6,347 bases of DNA from Bacillota bacterium (GTDB taxonomy: Bacteria; Bacillota; Clostridia; Lachnospirales; Cellulosilyticaceae), in NCBI GenBank assembly GCA_023436395.1, contig JAEZJJ010000010.1, positions 1 to 6,347 of the forward strand, read 5' to 3'. This document shows positions 1-4,389 of the stretch, in pieces. Each line of letters starts with the position of its first letter. The stretch's first letter is position 1. The notes beneath the pieces are model-generated. The model was not told where the DNA came from. It saw only the letters and a program-made list of their open reading frames with translations, and made no database searches. A program made the position numbers and the translations under genes.

Positions 1-61
1 CGTAATTATATTAAACCTTAGGATGCTGGCTATTTTCATGTCTAAAATTATGGAAATTTGA

Positions 62-91
62 CTTATAACATATCAACCGTTTTACTGTCAA
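62..91 (-). promoter_or_regulatory. Promoter-like sequence reading out of the window
   Basis: A perfect TTGACA (86-91) is followed after 18 bases by TATAAG (62-67), which is preceded by TG in the extended -10 position. It points leftwards, away from the toxin locus, and probably serves a gene beyond position 1. Confidence 0.5.
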
Positions 92-234
92 TGGAAATAA
101 AAGTTAGTAACTAAACAACAATGATCTCATTCTATATTTTGCAGCACTGATATATCCCAAATAATGAAAAAAAGAAGGACAGATTAATCTCTACCCTCTT
201 ACATAATAATTATAGTAACGTTTGCCATTTTTTT

Positions 235-262
235 AACCTAGCAGGGACCAAACTTAATTGGT
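235..262. repeat. Cassette 3' boundary repeat, copy 2
   Basis: This is the partner of 3946-3973 (25 of 28 identical), 56 bases downstream of the second candidate immunity gene. The inner ACCAA/TTGGT stem is kept. The outer terminator stem is altered, and the T-tract is absent on the minus strand, so this copy does not look like a working terminator. Confidence 0.75.
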
Positions 263-317
263 GTATTGGGTATTCTTAAAAATACATCTATCCAGGTATT
301 CAAATTAATGTAAGTTT

Positions 318-698
318 TTATACATCATAGGTTATTAATACATCGTTTTTGCCCTTGACTGCTTCTTCTAATATACTGCATATATCTTTCCAAATAATTA
401 TCTTTCTTTCGTCATTTATGTCTATTATTTTTAATTGCCCTAAAGATATCTCTACATCATCCATTTTCCAAGGATTTGGATCTAAAAAAAACCACGGCAT
501 ATCAATATGATAATGATATGCTAACGCTACATATTCCCCTTCTTCATTTAAGGGAATTGATGATATAATTGAATCAAAATCTCCACTCCATACTAATATT
601 TTCTTTAGGCATTCTTTAGATAAACTATCTTGTAACTGTATTTCTATACACACTTCTCCTAATTCAGCATATGGCCGAGAATAATCTTTATAATACAT
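318..698 (-). CDS. Candidate immunity protein for the orphan toxin module
   Basis: This encodes an acidic protein of 126 residues, with about twice as many Asp/Glu as Lys/Arg. It has no signal peptide or membrane segment, and I recognise no family. The ATG at 698 has a strong AAAGGAG (707-713) at a spacing of 8. That site directly abuts the orphan toxin stop, and the genes are 15 bases apart. Visible features are an aromatic patch (YHYHIDMPWFFLDPNPWKMDD, residues 61-81) and alternating strands. Acidity is common among immunity proteins that cover basic active sites of nucleic-acid-cleaving toxins, which is only suggestive here. Its strong translation signal contrasts with the poor start of the toxin module. 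That fits the idea that immunity is kept on while the orphan toxin is silent. The role is inferred from position. Confidence 0.66.
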   Translation of the reverse strand: MYYKDYSRPYAELGEVCIEIQLQDSLSKECLKKILVWSGDFDSIISSIPLNEEGEYVALAYHYHIDMPWFFLDPNPWKMDDVEISLGQLKIIDINDERKIIIWKDICSILEEAVKGKNDVLITYDV

Positions 699-706
699 TG
701 TATTTT

Positions 707-713
707 CTCCTTT
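707..713 (-). promoter_or_regulatory. Strong ribosome binding site of the second immunity gene
   Basis: AAAGGAG lies 8 bases before the ATG at 698 and immediately after the orphan toxin stop codon. It supports that start and allows translation independent of the toxin module. Confidence 0.7.
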
Positions 714-1184
714 CTAATCTGAAATAAAATGTCCCCACTTAAGCAGTTCTAATTGCTCTGGTGTTGCAGTATTTTTATTATATTCATCTACTGCATCCTG
801 CCAAACTTTATTAGGCACTAAATATGAAGGTGCATCTGGTGGAAAGATAAGAGTCTCCTTTTGAGAAGGATACCCCTGTATCTTGTCTCCTGTAATAGGA
901 TCCTTTCCACCTGCAAAACCTGGTGTCGTTCTGTCAACTCTCCAATTAGGTGGCGTATCTGGTGCATTAGAAGTCGATGTATGCCAACGTACCTCATAGG
1001 TATATGTACCATCATTCCATTTATAAGCAATCTGGTCATATCCTGCTGCCTTTTGATCTATTTTAGGGGTTACATTATCAGGAATTTTAATAGGACTTTT
1101 TTCTTTAAGCGCTTCTGCTATCTGTTTCTGTTGTATTTCTGGTAAATCATGTAACTTAACTCTCTCTGAAGATATCTCATCCAA
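714..1184 (-). CDS. Orphan toxin C-terminal module (no N-terminal delivery region)
   Basis: This encodes 156 residues from a TTG at 1184, but in-frame sequence with coding character continues to 1223, where a TAG closes it (IAKGAGKSDIGRLL before the TTG). No in-frame ATG exists. AGGTAGG lies only 3 bases from the TTG, so independent translation is doubtful. The body reads like a toxin tip: a helical lead, then KWNDGTYTYEVRWH (residues 55-68), APDTPPNWRVDRTTPG and a closing ATPEQLELLKWGHF. The W-x-RWH-x-AP-W pattern recalls C-terminal domains of Bacillota polymorphic toxins and faintly the type 30 toxin group, but I cannot assign a family or activity. It shares the KxAGxxD junction with the full-length toxin and is followed by a candidate immunity gene 15 bases on, as expected of an orphan module. 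Confidence 0.68.
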   Translation of the reverse strand: MDEISSERVKLHDLPEIQQKQIAEALKEKSPIKIPDNVTPKIDQKAAGYDQIAYKWNDGTYTYEVRWHTSTSNAPDTPPNWRVDRTTPGFAGGKDPITGDKIQGYPSQKETLIFPPDAPSYLVPNKVWQDAVDEYNKNTATPEQLELLKWGHFISD

Positions 1185-1196
1185 TAGCCTACCTAT

Positions 1197-1217
1197 ATCA
1201 GACTTACCCGCTCCCTT
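1197..1217 (-). repeat. Cassette 5' boundary repeat, copy at the orphan module
   Basis: This stretch encodes KGAGKSD in the frame of the orphan module and matches 4804-4824 at 18 of 21 bases. It begins two codons after the stop that closes the frame. The resemblance to the expressed gene therefore starts essentially at the module edge. Confidence 0.6.
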
Positions 1218-1247
1218 GGCTATCTAGTAAGCTATGTTATTATTGTA

Positions 1248-1256
1248 TGTATTTTC
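1248..1256. repeat. IS66 target-site duplication, left copy
   Basis: The sequence tgtattttc is repeated exactly at 3894-3902. The duplication is 8 or 9 bp, depending on which end contributes the ambiguous base. Confidence 0.82.
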
Positions 1257-1279
1257 GTAAGTGCTTCAAAAGATGACGT
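1257..1279 (+). repeat. IS66 terminal inverted repeat, downstream (tnpC) end
   Basis: Read on the + strand it begins GTAAGTGCTTCAAAAGATG, with 20 of 23 positions identical to the opposite end. It lies just outside the tnpC terminator. Confidence 0.9.
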
Positions 1280-1283
1280 CTAT

Positions 1284-1321
1284 AAAAAAAAGATACTGTC
1301 TTGATAAAATCAGATAGCATC
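1284..1321 (-). terminator. Intrinsic terminator at the tnpC stop codon
   Basis: On the minus strand GATGCTATCT pairs with AGACAGTATC (nine of ten positions including one wobble). An inner GAT/ATC stem sits above it, and eight T follow. The hairpin starts on the last base of the tnpC stop codon and lies inside the element. It should stop tnp transcription before it enters the orphan toxin module, which is on the same strand. Confidence 0.75.
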
Positions 1322-2985
1322 TATTTGAGGCACTTTTTCGTTATGTGAGTTAGTCTACATTCTTGTGGTAGGTCTTCTGACCATGGTAAGTAGGCATGTA
1401 GCTTTTCAGGGTTATTTCTATAATCTGTGTTCGGCATAACTGTTAGTAGGTATTTAAGATACTCATAAACATTTAGTTTATTAGCTCTTGAAGTTTCTAC
1501 CAGGGTATAAAGTATTGCATTGGCCGTGGCTCCTTTAGGTGTATCTGCAAATAGCCATGCACGTCTTGCCGTGGCTAAAGGTCTTATATGACTTTCATAA
1601 AGATTATTTGAGATAGCCAATCGCCCATCTTCCAAGAAAGTTTCTAAGTATTTTCTTTGGTTTTGAACATACCCTAACGCTTGAGTGAGTTTGTCATTTG
1701 TCGTTGGTATTTCTGAGGTCTCAAGAACCCATGACCAAAAGGCCTCTAGGATGGCTTTAGAAGCTTCCTGACGCTTTTCTTTTCGTTCTTCATGAGATAG
1801 ATTTTTCATCTCTTCCTCAAGTTTAAAGAGGAGATTGATAAATTCCCTTCCTTCAGCACCTTTAGAGCCTGAAATTTCTTTTCCCGTACTATCCAAAGGA
1901 ATGCTTTCTACAAAGTATCTACGACAATGTGCCCAGCATAAACTTCTTTTTATGCCAGCTACCTTTTCGTAGCCTATGTATGCATCTGTGGTTAGAAAAC
2001 CTGTGAATTCTTCAAGTAGTTTTTGAGGAACAGATGCACCTCGCGAGCTCGAATAATGGAAAAAGGTTGCTTTTATGGCTTCATGCATACCACTTTGCAT
2101 CACCCACATCCAGGATTGGCTACTGGCTTTTTTCCCTTCTTCCTTATTCACTTGGATTCTAGTTTCATCCATGTGAATAATCTCACATTTGAGAAGCTCA
2201 TCATGTATGAGATGATAGATAGGCAATAACCACTCATCACAGCATCTAATGACCCAGTGTGCCATATTTGATCTGGGTAAGATAAGACCCATGCGATGAA
2301 AGTCACTTTCTTGTCTGTGCAAAGGAATACCCATGGCAAATTTTTGGTACATCACTTGTGCCACCAATGAAGGTGTTGCTATAGAATGTGAGAGCACTGA
2401 AGCCGGAATTGCTGCTTTTTGAAAGTGATCTTTAGGATTTTCACTTTCCTTAGTCCCACATTTTGTACATTTAACAACTTGCTGCACAATCTGTTTGACT
2501 TTTAGTTTAGCTGGTACAAACTCTACTTCTGTCCGAATAAGTTTTTTACCAACTACTTTTAATTCACCACCACATACAGAGCAGTTTTCTTCAGGATCTA
2601 CAATATATTCTTCTATCTCTTTTGGAAGGGCATCTAGCATTTCAGCACGTACACCAGGTTGTCTTGGCTTACGTGTATAAGGGGCAATAGTAACCTTTTT
2701 TTGCTCAGCTAATAATTCTTTAGCTAGTTCACTAGTTGTCTCAAACAGATTTTGTTGTCCAGCTATGCTAGCTGTTGTTTCTGATGAAGCGCCAAATAAC
2801 TTTTTACGGGCATGAAGTAACGCCTGCAACATATTTTCAACTTGAATGTTAAGCCTTTCAATAGTTTGCTCTTTTTTAAGAATATCCTGGTCTTTTCTTA
2901 GGATGTCCTGATTCTTCTTAGCAAGCTCTTGTTGTTGCTTTTCTACTAATTTTCTTAGCATTAAAAGTTCTTCATGTTCAGTCAT
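1321..2985 (-). CDS. tnpC: IS66 transposase TnpC (DDE)
   Basis: This is a 554-residue transposase that cuts and joins the element ends by DDE chemistry. Residues 1-60 form a coiled coil of Lys/Glu/Gln-rich heptads, then KKLFGASSE. Residues 135-176 are the IS66 zinc-binding domain with Cys135, Cys138, Cys173 and Cys176. The catalytic core includes HMDET (Asp273), TTDAYIGY (Asp334) and NNLYESHIRPL (Glu464), then the RRAWLF and GATANAILYTLVETSRANKL motifs. The IS66 C-terminal segment with YLPW (532-535) closes the protein. ISNN replaces the more common IDNN before the catalytic glutamate. The length is normal and the frame is unbroken. The ATG at 2985 has AAAAGGTG five bases upstream. A terminator begins at its stop codon. 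Confidence 0.96.
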   Translation of the reverse strand: MTEHEELLMLRKLVEKQQQELAKKNQDILRKDQDILKKEQTIERLNIQVENMLQALLHARKKLFGASSETTASIAGQQNLFETTSELAKELLAEQKKVTIAPYTRKPRQPGVRAEMLDALPKEIEEYIVDPEENCSVCGGELKVVGKKLIRTEVEFVPAKLKVKQIVQQVVKCTKCGTKESENPKDHFQKAAIPASVLSHSIATPSLVAQVMYQKFAMGIPLHRQESDFHRMGLILPRSNMAHWVIRCCDEWLLPIYHLIHDELLKCEIIHMDETRIQVNKEEGKKASSQSWMWVMQSGMHEAIKATFFHYSSSRGASVPQKLLEEFTGFLTTDAYIGYEKVAGIKRSLCWAHCRRYFVESIPLDSTGKEISGSKGAEGREFINLLFKLEEEMKNLSHEERKEKRQEASKAILEAFWSWVLETSEIPTTNDKLTQALGYVQNQRKYLETFLEDGRLAISNNLYESHIRPLATARRAWLFADTPKGATANAILYTLVETSRANKLNVYEYLKYLLTVMPNTDYRNNPEKLHAYLPWSEDLPQECRLTHITKKCLK

Positions 2986-3019
2986 CTGGACACCTTTTCT
3001 TCACGTATTTGATACTATT

Positions 3020-3028
3020 ATTATAACA
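3020..3028 (-). promoter_or_regulatory. Possible extended -10 element for tnpC
   Basis: TGTTATAAT (extended -10 consensus TGnTATAAT) lies 35 bases before the tnpC ATG and beyond the tnpB-tnpC hairpin. No good -35 hexamer is seen at the usual spacing, although extended -10 promoters can lack one. If active, it would give tnpC its own transcript. Confidence 0.35.
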
Positions 3029-3064
3029 TTTTTAACTCAATTTATCTATGTTAGAATGCAAAAC

Positions 3065-3098
3065 AACCCCCTGAAAAATGACGAATTTTCAAGGGGTT
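3065..3098 (-). terminator. Hairpin between tnpB and tnpC (possible attenuator)
   Basis: The arms AACCCC/GGGGTT and TGAAAA/TTTTCA are separated by one mismatch. The stem totals about 12 pairs, with a loop of about 8 bases. On the minus strand it is followed by GTTTTGCATT, a short interrupted T-stretch. It lies in the 142-base gap between tnpB and tnpC and could reduce transcription into tnpC. The T-tract is weak, so partial termination or mRNA stabilisation is more likely than full stop. Confidence 0.5.
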
Positions 3099-3127
3099 AG
3101 TGGTATTTATTAGTGATTTTTTTTGTT

Positions 3128-3502
3128 TCAGAAACAACAGTTTTTATTGTTTATTTCAATGGGATGATGTGCTTTTTTAGGTTCCATTTCTAAACCTTCT
3201 AAAAGCCATTCTATTTGCTTTTGGGTTACTTCTTTTACTTCATCAGGTGTTTTAGGCCATTGAAACTTTAAGTCCTCTAAGAGTTTTTTATTAACAAGTA
3301 CAAAACCATTTTTATCATAACGTAATATTTTAAGGGCATTTCTCTTCTTATTACAAAAAACAAAAGCACAGCTTTCGGAAAAAGGATCTAACTTAAACTG
3401 CATTGTTACAAGGGCTACTAGACTATCAATTTGCTTGCGAAAGTCAGTTGCCTGACATGCAATATAAATGTGCTGTGTATTTTGAATAAAGCTGTTTAAC
3501 AT
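3128..3502 (-). CDS. tnpB: IS66 accessory protein TnpB (IS66 Orf2 family)
   Basis: This 124-residue protein has the usual length for the family. Characteristic stretches are TDFRKQIDSLVALV (residues 19-32), DPFSESCAFVFCNKKRN (39-55) and LKILRYDKNGFVLVNKKL (57-74), followed by FQWP (80-83), all matching the IS66 Orf2 pattern. It is essential for transposition in model IS66 elements, with unknown biochemistry. Its ATG is inside the end of tnpA (ATGTTAA, a 7-base overlap). No convincing ribosome binding site precedes it, so it is probably made by reinitiation after tnpA. The tail ends in a short cysteine-containing segment (NNKNCCF) that may be element-specific. Confidence 0.92.
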   Translation of the reverse strand: MLNSFIQNTQHIYIACQATDFRKQIDSLVALVTMQFKLDPFSESCAFVFCNKKRNALKILRYDKNGFVLVNKKLLEDLKFQWPKTPDEVKEVTQKQIEWLLEGLEMEPKKAHHPIEINNKNCCF

Positions 3503-3813
3503 GTTTTTTGCAGTTCATGAATGACAGCTACTGCAAGCTCAATATCGGCTTTGTTAAGAAGAGAAATTTCAACGCTTTTAAAAGAGAGTTTAATACCCGA
3601 GGATTCTACTTTGGATGAATGTAGATTTACTTCACCAAATGTAGGTGATGGTACCTTAGCTGACTTAGGTTTTGAACCTCTAATTTGTTTATACCAATAG
3701 TAGTATGTATGTTTGGTAATATTGTTTTTTTCACACCAATCAAGAAAAGTGAGTCCACTGGCTTTTTGAGCCGTGAAGCGCTCTTTCCAAACATCTAATT
3801 CATGATCATTCAT
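3496..3813 (-). CDS. tnpA: IS66 accessory protein TnpA (helix-turn-helix)
   Basis: This is a 105-residue protein, the first gene of the element. Residues 1-46 carry the family's helix-turn-helix region (WKERFTAQKASGLTFLDWC, then ITKHTYYYWYKQIR), presumed to bind DNA. The C-terminal part is a short strand-rich tail (KLSFKSVEISLLN) ending in a helix. TnpA is required together with TnpB and TnpC for transposition in studied IS66 elements, but its exact role is not settled. The ATG at 3813 has a perfect AGGAGG at a spacing of 7. That site lies in an inverted repeat that could mask it. The last 7 bases overlap tnpB, so the two are likely translationally coupled. Confidence 0.9.
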   Translation of the reverse strand: MNDHELDVWKERFTAQKASGLTFLDWCEKNNITKHTYYYWYKQIRGSKPKSAKVPSPTFGEVNLHSSKVESSGIKLSFKSVEISLLNKADIELAVAVIHELQKTC

Positions 3814-3814
3814 T

Positions 3815-3849
3815 TGATAACCTCCTGGTCTTTTTTTACAAGGTTATCA
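3815..3849 (-). promoter_or_regulatory. Inverted repeat masking the tnpA ribosome binding site
   Basis: A perfect 9-bp inverted repeat TGATAACCT/AGGTTATCA is separated by 17 bases. The downstream arm includes the last three bases of the AGGAGG site and ends one base before the tnpA ATG. In an mRNA that runs through the whole repeat, the site would be at least partly paired. A transcript starting inside the element after the first arm would leave it free. This layout is known in other insertion sequences as protection against read-through expression. For this element the effect is inferred. Confidence 0.55.
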
Positions 3850-3870
3850 TTAATTTATACTTTTTACACT

Positions 3871-3893
3871 ACGTCCTATTTTGAAGCGCTTAC
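3871..3893 (-). repeat. IS66 terminal inverted repeat, upstream (tnpA) end
   Basis: Read on the minus strand it begins GTAAGCGCTTCAAAATAGG. It matches the other end at 20 of the first 23 positions. It is the outer limit of the element on the tnpA side. Confidence 0.9.
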
Positions 3894-3902
3894 TGTATTT
3901 TC
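3894..3902. repeat. IS66 target-site duplication, right copy
   Basis: This is the exact partner of 1248-1256. Removing the element and one copy restores a spacer of roughly 80 bases between the terminator of the first cassette and the start of the second. Confidence 0.82.
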
Positions 3903-3936
3903 AGTCTACTATGCTTTTCACATAAATAATAGTGTT

Positions 3937-3981
3937 AAAAAAGAAAACCCAGCACGAACCAAACTTAATTGGTATGCTGAG
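3937..3981 (-). terminator. Intrinsic terminator after the first toxin-immunity pair
   Basis: On the minus strand a stem CTCAGCA/TGCTGGG (seven pairs including one wobble) encloses a second stem ACCAA/TTGGT with a 6-base loop. TTTTC and then seven T follow. It begins 8 bases after the stop of the candidate immunity gene, the expected site for the end of that operon. Confidence 0.7.
3946..3973. repeat. Cassette 3' boundary repeat, copy 1
   Basis: This 28-bp sequence matches 235-262 at 25 of 28 positions, including an unbroken 16-base core accaaacttaattggt (3958-3973). It lies 17 bases downstream of the first candidate immunity gene and forms the inner half of its terminator. The second copy lies at a comparable place behind the second candidate immunity gene. 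Confidence 0.75.
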
Positions 3982-3989
3982 AAATAACT

Positions 3990-4379
3990 TCATCCGTTCT
4001 TTATAACTTTAAAAGGAGGATGCCCTGTTTCTACATTTTTCAATTCACTTGGCTTTCTAAACCTTAAACTAGTTTCTAATTGTATAATTAACTTTTCCTT
4101 ACATCCACTACTCACATTTATCCATATTGGATAAAGAGGATCTAAGCCTGAGAAAACATCAACTACACTATCCACATCTAAAACTTTCCCCCCGATATTT
4201 TCTTCTGTAAATATCCATCTTATCATAACCTCATCTTTTGAATTATACTTCTTATTCTGTTCTATAATAGGTACTATAATAAACCTACATTTGGACATTT
4301 CTTCAATATTACATACATCTAATTCTATTGCTGCCATTTGTAGATTCTTCTTAAATATTTCTTTACTCATTCTATTCAC
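3990..4379 (-). CDS. Candidate immunity protein for the upstream toxin
   Basis: This encodes a small soluble-looking protein of 129 residues with no signal peptide or membrane segment, and I recognise no family. It starts 10 bases after the toxin stop, the tight spacing usual for an immunity gene co-translated with its toxin. The start taken is GTG at 4379, with an AGGTGAG ribosome binding site about 5 bases upstream that overlaps the toxin stop. An in-frame ATG three codons later (4370) is a possible alternative. The sequence mixes hydrophobic strands (CRFIIVPII, VMIRWIF, YPIWINVS) with charged loops, which suggests a compact alpha/beta fold. A terminator follows directly, so toxin and immunity gene form the end of one transcript. 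The immunity role is inferred from position, not from homology. Confidence 0.68.
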   Translation of the reverse strand: MNRMSKEIFKKNLQMAAIELDVCNIEEMSKCRFIIVPIIEQNKKYNSKDEVMIRWIFTEENIGGKVLDVDSVVDVFSGLDPLYPIWINVSSGCKEKLIIQLETSLRFRKPSELKNVETGHPPFKVIKNG

Positions 4380-4389
4380 TTCTTCTCAC

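Larger units (their letters stand above)
1..317. other. Intergenic region downstream of the orphan cassette
   Basis: I see no coding region, RNA gene or CRISPR repeats here on either strand. The stretch is AT-rich with stops in all frames. It contains the second 3' boundary repeat (235-262) and the outward promoter-like sequence (62-91). Confidence 0.6.
1257..3893 (-). mobile_element. Complete IS66-family insertion sequence
   Basis: The element is 2637 bp long and carries the three genes typical of the family: tnpA, tnpB and tnpC, in that order on the minus strand. Its ends are imperfect inverted repeats starting GTAAG(T/C)GCTTCAAAA, the usual IS66-family end. The flanking 9 bases tgtattttc are identical on both sides (1248-1256 and 3894-3902). 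The family normally makes 8-bp duplications, so one end may be offset by a base. All three reading frames are intact and the catalytic residues are present, so it may be active or recently inserted. It sits in the spacer between two toxin-immunity cassettes and interrupts no gene. I see no passenger gene. Confidence 0.95.

Noticed and set aside
1..317. Search for a third orphan cassette, tRNA or CRISPR repeats
   Set aside because: No KxAGxxD junction, cloverleaf or regular spacing is seen. Only the boundary repeat and a promoter-like site are present.
818..1039. 73-codon minus-strand frame rich in His, Arg and Leu
   Set aside because: It lies wholly inside the orphan toxin module in another frame, and its composition does not look like a real protein.
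861..1145. 94-codon open frame on the + strand
   Set aside because: It is antisense to the orphan toxin module, has a Cys/Arg/Ile-rich low-quality composition and lacks a ribosome binding site. It is a shadow frame.
1214..1228. Further resemblance of tagatagccaagg to tagatagcaagg in the full-length toxin (about 4850-4862)
   Set aside because: It needs an indel and a 30-base deletion to be collinear with the 21-bp junction match. It could be chance, so I did not extend the boundary repeat.
1227..1256. Possible promoter for the orphan module in the spacer
   Set aside because: TACAAT-like sequence is present but no acceptable -35 lies at 16-18 bases, and the insertion now separates the region.
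2148..2339. Minus-strand frame overlapping tnpC
   Set aside because: It is an alternative frame inside the transposase catalytic region with no start signal.
3123..3137. Palindrome TTGTTTC-a-GAAACAA at the tnpB stop
   Set aside because: The one-base loop cannot form an RNA hairpin as drawn. It is AT-rich and I have no supporting context for an operator.
3802..3987. 61-codon + strand frame across the IS end, ending near the 3' repeat
   Set aside because: It spans the IS boundary and the terminator and has no start signal. The TKLNW phrase it shares with 251-265 is only the + strand translation of the DNA repeat.
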